In this document: in pieces, positions 1 through 7,101 of the stretch
Layout of the letters: each line of letters starts with the position of its first letter
Numbering within the stretch: position 1 is the first letter of the stretch
Assembly: GCA_964439085.1 (NCBI GenBank)
Contig: CAYTNB010000086.1
Location: forward strand, 1 to 11,553
Reading direction: 5' to 3'
DNA from: JAADIV01 sp964439085
Lineage (GTDB): Bacteria; Desulfobacterota; Desulfobulbia; Desulfobulbales; VMSU01
DNA: 11,553 nt
The notes under the pieces: generated by a model
What the model saw: the letters and a program-made list of their open reading frames with translations, nothing else
Told to the model about the DNA's origin: nothing
Database searches by the model: none
Translations under genes and position numbers: made by a program

Positions 1-178
1 ACAGGTAAGCGGAGCGAAGCGTAGACTCCGAGAAAACAATCTGTAAGGTACTAAAGATCAGTGGCATTCTTGGATAAAATGATTTCCTTCAATAAAGAAG
101 AGATAGGGGTTACAGCGGTGGGCCCGTTCCCGATTCACACGGGATTCCCATTTTAAGCTTTTTACTGACACCTGATGT
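1..178 (-). promoter_or_regulatory. Cobalamin (B12) riboswitch, minus strand
   Basis: Read on the minus strand, this stretch carries the conserved blocks of the cobalamin riboswitch in the right order. It starts with AGGTG near 169-175. A GGGAAUCCCG...CGGGAACGGGCCCACCGCUGUAA core follows at about 111-150, in which CCCG and CGGG pair, then GCCACUG at 59-65. It closes with a B12-box-like GCUCCGCUUACCUGU at the left end (about 1-15). The terminal ACCUGU can pair with the opening AGGUG to close the junction. In this family adenosyl- or aquocobalamin binding usually lowers expression of the downstream gene, often a B12 transport or synthesis gene or a B12-independent isozyme. The controlled gene lies off the left edge, so the target is unknown. 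The expression platform is also outside the window. Confidence 0.88.
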
Positions 179-185
179 GATTGGA

Positions 186-214
186 TATTTAACCTGAAAT
201 GCCATGCTTGTCAA
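186..214 (-). promoter_or_regulatory. Probable sigma-70 promoter of the riboswitch transcript
   Basis: On the minus strand a perfect TTGACA -35 box (209-214) is followed after 17 bp by TAAATA (186-191), or after 16 bp by TTAAAT. The predicted start is near 178-180, exactly where the conserved part of the riboswitch begins, which supports both calls. An 8-bp sequence ATCAGGTG at 222-229 is the inverse of CACCTGAT at 169-176, so inverted copies flank the promoter. Confidence 0.6.
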
Positions 215-364
215 ACAAGGAATCAGGTGATTTTATTCGTCACTACTCAGCAAGGTAAGCTATGCCCCACCATTTATCTTACCAAAAGCAGGACCATGAA
301 AAAAATTCTAAAATCTCTTTTCTCAGAAAAATTTCATCTTTATCTTTTCGCTCGGCCTTGCTGA

Positions 365-952
365 TTAAGTTCTCAGTTTATTTGGCTGTAGTTCTTTCAA
401 AGACTTATCGTAGCATTTTTGACAATAGGTATGGGTAACCTTTGCTGAAGTTTTTTCAGTAATGAACTCACCTGATCTCATCCATACACCTTCGCCTTGT
501 TTTACTCCTCTGTCGTCACGGATATCTCCACAGACACAACAAACAGGCAAGATTTCCTCATATAGTATAATTTTTTGAAAGGCTTCCTGCTTTTCAAGAC
601 ACCGTTCAATGCGGATAACAAGTTCTTCTAGTTCGCAAGGTTTCAATAAATAGTCATCTGCTCCCAGCCTCAATGCATTAATTGCTGAGGTCATGTCACC
701 GTAGCCGGTGAGAAGAATGACAACGGTAAACGGGTTTATCAATTTGGCTTCTTGCAATACCTGAATACCATTTGGGCCAGGCATTGAAAGATCTGTAATG
801 ATCACATCAAACTTCTTGCTCTGCAGCAACGTGATCGCATCTTCACCGCTGGGCGCTGTCGCAACCGTAAAATTCCTATGGTTAAGATCTGTTCCTAACG
901 ATTTGAGAATGATTTCTTCGTCATCAACGAGCAGAACTGACTTCTTTTTCAT
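365..952 (-). CDS. Response regulator, receiver domain plus C-terminal Cys4 motif
   Basis: A 195-residue cytoplasmic receiver protein. Residues 5-120 form a standard receiver (REC) domain: acidic pair D10-D11, phospho-acceptor D54 (TDLSMP), T82 (LLTGYG) and K104 (LLKP). There is no DNA-binding or enzymatic output domain. Instead residues 134-183 resemble the small domain found at the end of many deltaproteobacterial receivers and PAS kinases, with the pattern LPxCxxCxxIRD...G.W...THxxCxxC. Here C138/C141 and C177/C180 could bind one metal ion, probably zinc. The start has a good ribosome site (AGAGGA, 6 nt upstream), and its ATG overlaps the stop of the preceding hybrid kinase in an ATGA, so the two are probably translationally coupled. 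It is the last gene of the operon and the likely phosphoryl acceptor from one of the two kinases. How it produces an output is unknown. Confidence 0.94.
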   Translation of the reverse strand: MKKKSVLLVDDEEIILKSLGTDLNHRNFTVATAPSGEDAITLLQSKKFDVIITDLSMPGPNGIQVLQEAKLINPFTVVILLTGYGDMTSAINALRLGADDYLLKPCELEELVIRIERCLEKQEAFQKIILYEEILPVCCVCGDIRDDRGVKQGEGVWMRSGEFITEKTSAKVTHTYCQKCYDKSLKELQPNKLRT

Positions 953-2193
953 TTTGGTCCTCTTTCAATCGGCAGGGATACAGTAAAAGTGGCTCCTTTA
1001 CCAATTTCGCTTTCCACGTCAATATTGCCGCCATGCTCTTGAACGATTCCATAGCTTATCGACAAGCCGAGACCGATGCCTTTCATTCCTGGTTTGGTAG
1101 TAAAAAATGGTTCAAAAACATGTCCCAAATTCTCAGTCTTGATGCCTTGGCCATTGTCTTGGATCTGAATGGCAATGTTGCCTTTTGAAACTTTGGTATT
1201 GATTGTAATCGTGCCACCACCCTCACAGGCAGATGAGGCATTATTCAGGAGGTTTAATAATACCTGCTTAACTTGGTCGGCGACCGCTTTGATTAACGGC
1301 ATTTCCTCCGCATAATTGGTTACAACTGTTATTCCTCTACCCTCATATTCTTTTTTGCTCAGCAGCAGGATACTGTCTATGGTGTCATGCATATTTATGG
1401 GAGCAACTCGGCCAGAGGATGGACGGTTGAAGTCCTGCAAACTTTTTATAAGATCCCTCATCCGGTTGCATTCATTGATTGCCATGTCTACTAATTTCGC
1501 ATCGTCCCCGCTTAAGGATGCTCTTCGTTTTACCCCCTTAATAACGCTCATCACACCTTGGAGCGGATTGTTGAACTCATGGGCTATGGAGGCGGATAAT
1601 CCGCCGATGGCCGAAAGCTTTTCGGCATGGAGCAGCTGCGCCTCGGTGCTGCGGTGGATGATGTCCTCTTCTTTTCTGCATTGGAGTTCGTGAAGAAGTT
1701 GCTCTGTAGTTTCCTTCAATTTGGCGTTCTTATGCTCAAGCTCCAGCAGCAGGTTTTTGTTAGTTTTGATCATGCTATAGGTATGAAGAGCATTTTTAAG
1801 AAGCATCCGTAGATTGTTATATTCCCAGGGCTTCAGGACATATTGGTAGATGTGGCCTATATTCACAGCCCGCATGAGTTCGTTAAAGTCGCTAAAAGCC
1901 GTCAGGATTATCCGCACCGGATCAGGATCGGCCTGGAAAATCTGGCTCATAAGTTCAACTCCACTCATATCTGGCATTCGATTGTCGGTAACAACCACGG
2001 CTAGACCTTTATCGACATGCTCATTGAAGAGAGTATAAGCCTCTTTCCCGGATAAGGCGGTAAGTACTTCGAATTCATCTTCAAAATTTATTCTGAAAAT
2101 ATTGAGATTGATCGGTTCGTCATCCACATAGAGAATTTTTTTCTTGTCCATTTCGTTTTCCGTATTCGTAAGCCAAATATCTGATTGCGTCAT
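949..2193 (-). CDS. Soluble hybrid: N-terminal receiver fused to histidine kinase
   Basis: A 414-residue cytoplasmic protein without membrane segments. Residues 18-140 are a receiver domain (D24-D25, phospho-acceptor D70 in VTDNRMP, T98, K121). Residues 145-190 form a probable coiled coil. Then comes an NtrB-like kinase core: H-box AHEFNNP with H205, N-box NLLNNA near 314-319, G1 box DNGQG at 346-350, F box EPFFTTK, and G2 box GIGLGL at 372-377. The receiver-first order fits a relay in which the membrane kinase encoded just upstream phosphorylates D70 and so tunes the activity of this kinase on the receiver protein downstream. M1 is preferred because AAGG lies 7 nt upstream; M15 is an alternative start directly before the receiver. 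It begins 15 bp after the upstream kinase and overlaps the next gene by 4 bp. Confidence 0.95.
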   Translation of the reverse strand: MTQSDIWLTNTENEMDKKKILYVDDEPINLNIFRINFEDEFEVLTALSGKEAYTLFNEHVDKGLAVVVTDNRMPDMSGVELMSQIFQADPDPVRIILTAFSDFNELMRAVNIGHIYQYVLKPWEYNNLRMLLKNALHTYSMIKTNKNLLLELEHKNAKLKETTEQLLHELQCRKEEDIIHRSTEAQLLHAEKLSAIGGLSASIAHEFNNPLQGVMSVIKGVKRRASLSGDDAKLVDMAINECNRMRDLIKSLQDFNRPSSGRVAPINMHDTIDSILLLSKKEYEGRGITVVTNYAEEMPLIKAVADQVKQVLLNLLNNASSACEGGGTITINTKVSKGNIAIQIQDNGQGIKTENLGHVFEPFFTTKPGMKGIGLGLSISYGIVQEHGGNIDVESEIGKGATFTVSLPIERGPK

Positions 2194-2208
2194 TCTTCGC
2201 CTTCTGCG

Positions 2209-3876
2209 TCAAAACGGCAGCGTGATTTCAAACGTTGTACCCTCTCCAGGTTTGCTGTTTATATCTATCTTGCCGCCATGCCGGTTAATGATGGTATATG
2301 AGATACTGAGTCCCAGCCCGGTTCCCTCCCCTATCTTTTTCGTGGTATAAAACGGGTCGAACAGCTTGTCAATCCGTTCTGGCGGTATGCCATCCCCTGT
2401 GTCTGAAATTGCTATGTGTATTCTTTTTTTGTCGTGGAAGGTCATCACTGTGATAGTGCCACTGTCGTGAATCGCCTGGGCGGCGTTCAGCAGCAGGTTC
2501 ATAAATACCTGGTTGAGCTGGCCTATATTACAGGAGATTTTAGGAAGATCCAGTGCGAATTCCTCTTTGATCACAATTACCTTACCATATTTGCTCCGGA
2601 CTATCCCTATTGCAGCAGTAAGTCCTTTATGAATATCTTCCTCGCTGAAGTCATCTGGGTTATTATAGTTGAAAACTCCCAAGTTGTGGGTCAGAGCAGA
2701 GATGCGGCTGGCTCCTTCCTGGATATTGTCCAGCAAAACCCTGTTTTGCTTATTAATAGTCTGTTCGTTCTCGCTCCCAGTTGTGGTCTGTTTGCTTATG
2801 CTTTTCATGTTCTGGTTCAAGCGTGGTATTGAACCAGTAATGAAGTTTAGGGAGTTGTTGATTTCATGGGAGAGACCGCCTACCAATTGTCCGAGAGCAG
2901 CCATTTTTTCTGATTGGATTAAATGATTCTGGGTGAGCTTTAATTTCCTCAGGGTATCAGTCAAGTCCGTATTTGTTTTTCCCAGGGTTACTGTCTGCTG
3001 CGCAAGTGCGATGTTGCTCTTGACAAGCTCGGTTGTTCTTTCCCGAATTTTATCCTCAAGGTTTGCTTTCAATTCCGATATTGTATGATAGGATTCCTTG
3101 ATGATTTCAATCATCTTACTAAAATCAACAAGTACGTCTGTCTGAGTGTTTTTGGGATCATCAGGCATATGTTTAACGATTTCCAGGGCCAGATCCTTTA
3201 ATGGTTTTGTCATTCTCTGAACCAACAGAAAGATACATATACTGCTAAGCAGGACTGCTACCAAGGTTGCGAGCAAATTATGTAGTAAGATATTGTTGGC
3301 CTTTGCTTCAAACTCGTCTGTGCTGATTAGTAAAGCAACGTAGCCAATAGGTTCCTGGCTGCCATTTTGTTGCGAAGCTAAATCTGTTAAAGTTCCCTTG
3401 AAAAATAGATCGTCAGCACTATACGTTTGGCCTGGAAAAATCGCTTGGCCAAAAACAATATTAGAAGTCCCATAATGGGCAGTAGTAGTCTTGGGAGACT
3501 TTGATATCTGCTTATACACCGTCCGGCTGGAAGGCATCTGCTCTGCCCTGATTTGATCATCTCCCAAACTTACCAGGGGAGTACCTTCCCAGTCATAGAT
3601 AAAGACTTTCTGACAGTGCTCATCCCGGTAAAAAATATTTGCTGTTTCCTGAAGATTCTTCTTGTCGGCGATAAACACGCCAAGACGGCTGCTGTCAGCC
3701 AGCAAATTGGTTAAACTATTTCCTCGTTTCACAAGGTTATTTTGGAGTTCATGCCGTGTCTTACTATAAAAGTAATAATTTAGCGCCAGGGTCGTGCAGA
3801 GTGTTACTCCGACAAAAACCATAATTAACCGCAGGCTGAAACTACTCTTTATATGTTGAAAAAACTCTATCCTCAT
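2209..3876 (-). CDS. Membrane sensor histidine kinase
   Basis: A 555-residue inner-membrane kinase. TM1 is at about residues 15-37 and TM2 at 198-219. They bracket a periplasmic sensor of about 160 residues; its start (LLADSSRLGVFIADKKNL...) resembles CHASE8/Cache-type modules, but the family assignment is tentative. A short HAMP-like segment and a coiled coil (about 255-320) lead to the kinase core: H-box SHEINNS with H337, N-box NLLLNAAQA at 460-468, G1 box DTGDG at 492-496, F box DPFYTTK at 507-513 and G2 box GTGLGL at 518-523. It follows the orphan substrate-binding protein by 24 bp, so that protein may present ligand to its periplasmic domain; this is inferred from neighbourhood only. 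No strong ribosome site precedes the ATG. The likely phosphoryl targets are the two receivers encoded downstream. Confidence 0.96.
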   Translation of the reverse strand: MRIEFFQHIKSSFSLRLIMVFVGVTLCTTLALNYYFYSKTRHELQNNLVKRGNSLTNLLADSSRLGVFIADKKNLQETANIFYRDEHCQKVFIYDWEGTPLVSLGDDQIRAEQMPSSRTVYKQISKSPKTTTAHYGTSNIVFGQAIFPGQTYSADDLFFKGTLTDLASQQNGSQEPIGYVALLISTDEFEAKANNILLHNLLATLVAVLLSSICIFLLVQRMTKPLKDLALEIVKHMPDDPKNTQTDVLVDFSKMIEIIKESYHTISELKANLEDKIRERTTELVKSNIALAQQTVTLGKTNTDLTDTLRKLKLTQNHLIQSEKMAALGQLVGGLSHEINNSLNFITGSIPRLNQNMKSISKQTTTGSENEQTINKQNRVLLDNIQEGASRISALTHNLGVFNYNNPDDFSEEDIHKGLTAAIGIVRSKYGKVIVIKEEFALDLPKISCNIGQLNQVFMNLLLNAAQAIHDSGTITVMTFHDKKRIHIAISDTGDGIPPERIDKLFDPFYTTKKIGEGTGLGLSISYTIINRHGGKIDINSKPGEGTTFEITLPF

Positions 3877-3900
3877 AACGTCTGTTGGCTTTTATGCGTA

Positions 3901-4824
3901 CTACATAGGAGGGGCGGTCTCAAAACCGAGTTTATGCAGAATTCGCTGATTGATCTGTACAGTAATGGTCTGACTGGTTTCCGGTGGCATTTCTGCAATA
4001 TTTTTACCCCCTAGCAGTCGTAGCACCATATGCCCAGCCTGTTGGCCCATGGCCTCAGGTGTTGAATATATTGCCAGCGAGGCCCCGTGCTTTAAGTATT
4101 GAGGGGCAAAGGCTATTAGTGGTTTATTTTTATTTAGGGAGTATAACGAAAAAATGTCGAGATTTGCGGAGGTCACGACGGTTGTGTCTGGCACTAGAAG
4201 CACTGCCTGAACCGAGGTGCCGAGTTCAGCAAGTGCGGCATTCACAGCCTTTGCCAGCGCAACCCTTTTTGTCAGCAGGGTAAGAGAGGTATTTTTTTTT
4301 GCCGAAGACTCAAGAGAAGCAATTTGATCGGCACTATTAGCTGGGTTGTAAATGATCCCGATATTTTTGATGGACGGTAACAGTGCAATAATGGCGGCAA
4401 GCTGTTTTCCTGGATCTACAGTCAGGCTAACCCCGGTAATATTAGTCTTGCCCTGGATAATTTTTTCAGGGTTAGCCGCCATTAGATAAACAATGGGTAG
4501 AGTAATGTCAGCCACAGCGGCCAAGGCTTTGGAACCCACCGCAACAATTATTTGTCCTTGTTGATCTCTAATTTTTCTATTAAATATATTATTACCTTTT
4601 ATTGATCCAGCGTAAAAAACTTCACTTTCCACCCGCTGGATGGTCTTAACTTCCAGGTAGGATGTGTTGCCCAAAACCTGGTTAAGGCCGTCAATGGCCT
4701 GCTGATAGGGCTTAATCGGTAAGCTGTTGACAATAAGCACTTCTTCGGCATAAGCTTGCCAGGGCAAAACAACTGCCAGCCAGCAGAGAACAGCTAAGGT
4801 TATGAGTTTTAAAGTTCGTAACAT
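3901..4824 (-). CDS. Orphan ABC-type substrate-binding protein (ABC_sub_bind-like)
   Basis: A 307-residue secreted protein. The first 26 residues are a classical signal peptide (KR-poor n-region, long hydrophobic core, cleavage after AYA). The rest fits the PF04392 type of periplasmic binding protein: an early VGSKALAA stretch, LPIVYLMAANPEK, ITGVSLTVDPGKQL, IKNIGIIYNPANSA, and a late GASLAIYSTPEAMGQQAG. No permease or ATPase gene is adjacent. It is instead the first gene of an operon with two kinases and a receiver, and is divergent from a TonB receptor. The simplest reading is a periplasmic ligand sensor for the membrane kinase rather than a transport component (inference). The ligand is unknown. 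The AGGAG motif lies about 25 nt upstream of the ATG, too far to be a normal ribosome site, so the start is a little uncertain. Confidence 0.9.
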   Translation of the reverse strand: MLRTLKLITLAVLCWLAVVLPWQAYAEEVLIVNSLPIKPYQQAIDGLNQVLGNTSYLEVKTIQRVESEVFYAGSIKGNNIFNRKIRDQQGQIIVAVGSKALAAVADITLPIVYLMAANPEKIIQGKTNITGVSLTVDPGKQLAAIIALLPSIKNIGIIYNPANSADQIASLESSAKKNTSLTLLTKRVALAKAVNAALAELGTSVQAVLLVPDTTVVTSANLDIFSLYSLNKNKPLIAFAPQYLKHGASLAIYSTPEAMGQQAGHMVLRLLGGKNIAEMPPETSQTITVQINQRILHKLGFETAPPM

Positions 4825-4905
4825 TAGGGTGAAAGAAAGGGGCGGCTCCTGGTCATTAAAAAAAATTGTTTTATTACGTACAATACTGGTAAAAACATAT
4901 TATTC

Positions 4906-4923
4906 TTATGATCGATATCATAA
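4906..4923. promoter_or_regulatory. 18-bp palindrome in divergent region, CRP/FNR-like geometry
   Basis: TTATGAT-CGAT-ATCATAA is a perfect inverted repeat with 7-bp arms and a 4-bp centre. Counted as TATGA-N6-TCATA, it has the geometry of CRP/FNR-superfamily sites, and its inner TGAT-N4-ATCA equals the core of the FNR box; the outer bases differ from FNR and CRP consensus. It lies 37 bp from the TonB receptor start and 82 bp from the start of the substrate-binding protein, so one regulator could control both divergent units. AT-rich -10-like sequences occur around it (TATTAT at 4898-4903 on the plus strand), but no convincing -35 partner was found. Confidence 0.5.
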
Positions 4924-4959
4924 ATCTACGCATTTTACTATAAAAATATGGAGAATATC

Positions 4960-6813
4960 ATGAAATTGACAACTCATTCATTGCTCGTGGTTGTTCTGTG
5001 TGCCAGTGTGCTATGTAGTGCCTCTCTTTATGCCAAAGAGAGGGGTGAACTGTCACTATTTTTCGATGATGCTGAAATGGTCGAGGTCGGTAACCGCTAC
5101 CCCAAGCCGCTCTCGCAGGTCGCAGAGCAGGTAACCGTATATACTGCCGAAGACATTGAGCGCTCTCATGTTCACACCATCGGTCAGTTTCTGGCTGAAG
5201 TCCCAGGTCTTTTTATAGAATTTGTCTCTCCAGATATTGGCCAGGTTGCCAACATCAACTCACTGGGCTCAAGAAATTACCATACCCTGGTATTGGTAGA
5301 CGGAGTGCGCCAGAATATTGGTGCCAATGGCACACCTCTTATCAATGGACTTGCGCCGTCAATTGTCAAAAAAATCGAAATTATCAAAGGGCCCGCCTCA
5401 TCAGCGTGGGGATCATCTCTGGGCGGCGTGATCAATATCATCACCAAGGAAACAGGAGATACTACCAGCCCCACTGGCATGGTTACTGTCAGTGGGGGGG
5501 AGGGGCCGTACCATGGTGTGAACGGTGACGTACGGGGGAAGTTTGCCAAATTAGGGTATTATTTCAATTTTGATCATATTGACTCAGATGGTCTCTGGAG
5601 GAATCGCTACACCAGAAAAGAAGCCTTTTACGGTAAATTTAAACTGGCCCTGGCCCATGATATCAAGTTGGGTCTCACATATTCGGACAGCTTTCCTCGC
5701 TATAAGTCCATGGAATGGCCGGCTAATAACAGACAGGAACACATCCGTAATCGCAACCGTTTTGGCTCCCTGAGTCTTGATGCCCCTTTTGCTCAAAGCT
5801 TTCATCTGCATGTGGACTTAAATCGTTTTGTGAGTGATTTCACGAGAGAGCAGCATGATTTAGGCACCAATGCCAATTTATGGAACGAGGAGTGGGATGG
5901 GACTGCGACAGATGGTTCTGTGCGAATTTCCTGGGCAGGCAAGAAACACTCGGCTGTACTTGGCGCAGAAACCAGGCGCAGCACATTGGATTATATTGTC
6001 GATGTGTGGCCGGGGCCATCACGCACACTTTATCCTACGGCCCTGGAAGACCAGCACAGTGTGTATACCAATGCTGCGCTTAATTTTGGCGATTTGACTC
6101 TAACTCCAAGTATTCGCTATGATATTAACTCTAACAGCTCTGAGATAGTCAGTCCGAGCCTTGGCGCTGTTTACCGGCTTAACATGTACACCAATGTCCG
6201 AGCAACCGTGGCCCGCGGCTTTTCGGCCCCTTATCTTTTTTTGCTGTATAGCCCTTACGGCGGTAACCGCTCCCTTGCCAAGGAGGTGATCTTGAGTTAT
6301 CAGGCTGGAATTGAAACCAATTATTTCGAATATTTACATATTACCGCTACTATCTTCCATCACCGGGTCGAAGATGCCTGGGATGTAAGCAATTACGCCA
6401 ATAACGGCAGAATTCGCCGTGTTGGCGGTGAATTTTATATTGAAACTCTGCCTTGGCATAAGTTGACCTTCAAAGCATCCTTTGCTGTTACCTCAGAAGA
6501 TGGCAAGGGTTATAATAACGAAAAAACCTATGGCTCTAGCCTGGGGCTGCTCTTTGATGATCCTAAACTTTGCCGGGTCAAGTTAAATGGCCGGTATGTC
6601 AAGTGGAACAAGTTCATAATAAGTGATACCCCAGGTACCTATGACGATTTTGTTTGGGATATTGTGGTCGATAAGGAGATAATGGCCAGAGAAAACTACC
6701 GTGCCGAGGTCTTTATGAGTGTTCACAATATATTTAATGCCTCTCAGGCCTGGGATGTGGATTACGATATCCCCCAACGTTGGGTGGAAGGCGGCCTAAC
6801 TGTCCATTTTTAG
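4960..6813 (+). CDS. TonB-dependent outer-membrane receptor (BtuB/Cir-type)
   Basis: A 617-residue outer-membrane receptor importing an unknown ligand with energy from TonB-ExbBD. The ATG at 4960 is chosen over the one at 4948 because GGAG (4950-4953) sits 6 nt before it and because the protein then begins with a clean signal peptide ending SLYA at residue 25. EMVEVGNR near residues 39-46 may be the TonB box. The plug spans about 50-163, ending in the conserved IEIIKGPASSAWGSSLGGV and INIITK blocks. The remainder is a 22-strand-type barrel ending in GGLTVHF with terminal Phe, the signal for barrel assembly. The length is close to BtuB (about 600 residues), but no riboswitch precedes it and B12 specificity is not shown. 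It is divergent from the sensor operon and 131 bp upstream of the peptide precursor, so a role in uptake of the modified peptide or its cargo is possible. Confidence 0.93.
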   Translation: MKLTTHSLLVVVLCASVLCSASLYAKERGELSLFFDDAEMVEVGNRYPKPLSQVAEQVTVYTAEDIERSHVHTIGQFLAEVPGLFIEFVSPDIGQVANINSLGSRNYHTLVLVDGVRQNIGANGTPLINGLAPSIVKKIEIIKGPASSAWGSSLGGVINIITKETGDTTSPTGMVTVSGGEGPYHGVNGDVRGKFAKLGYYFNFDHIDSDGLWRNRYTRKEAFYGKFKLALAHDIKLGLTYSDSFPRYKSMEWPANNRQEHIRNRNRFGSLSLDAPFAQSFHLHVDLNRFVSDFTREQHDLGTNANLWNEEWDGTATDGSVRISWAGKKHSAVLGAETRRSTLDYIVDVWPGPSRTLYPTALEDQHSVYTNAALNFGDLTLTPSIRYDINSNSSEIVSPSLGAVYRLNMYTNVRATVARGFSAPYLFLLYSPYGGNRSLAKEVILSYQAGIETNYFEYLHITATIFHHRVEDAWDVSNYANNGRIRRVGGEFYIETLPWHKLTFKASFAVTSEDGKGYNNEKTYGSSLGLLFDDPKLCRVKLNGRYVKWNKFIISDTPGTYDDFVWDIVVDKEIMARENYRAEVFMSVHNIFNASQAWDVDYDIPQRWVEGGLTVHF

Positions 6814-6847
6814 AAATAGTTTAACAGGGCATGTCGGCTAATTTTTT

Positions 6848-6871
6848 AATACTCGACATTAATACTTGACA
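6848..6871 (+). repeat. Tandem 11-bp direct repeat upstream of the peptide gene
   Basis: AATACTCGACA (6848-6858) and AATACTTGACA (6861-6871) match at 10 of 11 positions with a 13-bp period. The second copy contains the presumed -35 box. It could be a tandem operator, or chance in AT-rich sequence. Confidence 0.4.
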
Positions 6872-6895
6872 AAACTTGCTCCATTGTAGTAGCAT
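6866..6895 (+). promoter_or_regulatory. Probable sigma-70 promoter of the peptide gene
   Basis: A perfect TTGACA (6866-6871) is followed after 18 bp by TAGCAT (6890-6895, 4 of 6 matches to TATAAT). The predicted start near 6902 gives a leader of roughly 43 nt. This would let the precursor be expressed independently of the TonB receptor gene. Confidence 0.55.
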
Positions 6896-6944
6896 TCTTA
6901 CAGGTGAGTTCTTTTACTATTAATTACTTGATAAAGGAGACTGT

Positions 6945-7040
6945 ATGAAAAAGAAAACTGTTGTACTCGACAAAGGCCTTACTCTGGAAAAAATAGCTAA
7001 AAATATGGCTTGTTGCACAGGACCAAGTGCAAATAAATAA
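6945..7040 (+). CDS. Radical SAM-modified peptide precursor (RiPP), 31 residues
   Basis: A small gene encoding 31 residues, easily missed because of its length. It has a strong ribosome site (AAAGGAGA at 6933-6940, 4 nt before the ATG) and an upstream promoter. The N-terminal 21 residues (starting MKKKTVVLDKGLTLEKIAK) are lysine-rich, with a short amphipathic stretch that suits a leader recognised by the maturase. The C-terminal ten, ACCTGPSANK, carry a Cys-Cys pair (C23, C24), then Thr, Gly and Pro, and are the likely core. A radical SAM/SPASM maturase follows after a terminator. The pairing resembles the geopeptide systems described for Geobacter relatives, as recalled and not checked. The likely chemistry is a thioether or C-C crosslink involving a Cys, but this is inference. 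There is no double-Gly leader end, and no protease or exporter gene is nearby. Confidence 0.82.
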   Translation: MKKKTVVLDKGLTLEKIAKNMACCTGPSANK

Positions 7041-7045
7041 ATCTT

Positions 7046-7075
7046 AAAAAGGGGAGCTTTTGCTTCCCTTTTTTT
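7046..7075 (+). terminator. Intrinsic terminator between precursor and maturase
   Basis: Arms 7046-7057 (five A, then GGGGAGC) and 7062-7073 (GCTTCCC, then five T) pair over 12 positions with one G-U wobble around a TTTT loop, followed by further T (T run 7069-7075). It begins 6 nt after the precursor stop. As a partial terminator it would give abundant precursor mRNA and little maturase mRNA. Its left arm also holds the only ribosome-site-like sequence (GGGGAG) upstream of the maturase. Confidence 0.85.
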
Positions 7076-7101
7076 ATGTCTTTTTCCCCCTGTCCAATTT
7101 C

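Noticed and set aside
242..253. 12-mer ACTACTCAGCAA here and inverted at 8491-8502, considered as mobile-element ends
   Set aside because: Several shared 12-mers are expected by chance in a window of this size; no target duplications, longer terminal repeats or transposase were seen.
251..285. GGTAAG...CTTACC inverted repeat as a terminator of the signalling operon
   Set aside because: Six-bp arms with a loop of over 15 nt and no T run in the relevant direction.
296..364. 22-codon plus-strand ORF starting MKKILKSLF and ending in Cys, considered as a second small peptide gene
   Set aside because: Weak, too-close ribosome site, no promoter, no similarity to the precursor leader and no maturase beside it.
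2416..2832. 138-residue plus-strand ORF inside the membrane kinase gene
   Set aside because: Antisense shadow of a gene with full kinase motifs; no ribosome site or recognisable domain.
4948..4959. ATG at 4948 as the TonB receptor start
   Set aside because: No ribosome site precedes it, whereas GGAG precedes the ATG at 4960, which also gives a cleaner signal peptide.
6865..6880. Sigma-54 promoter (TTGAC...TTGCT) before the peptide gene
   Set aside because: The essential GG of the -24 element is missing at the right distance from the GC of TTGCT; a sigma-70 reading fits better.
7060..7101. TTG start extending the maturase by 14 residues
   Set aside because: The added codons are the terminator's right arm and T run, giving a hydrophobic stretch unlike the family N-terminus; the GGGGAG spacing of 3 nt is too short. 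The ATG at 7102 begins the conserved MKPSKYL.
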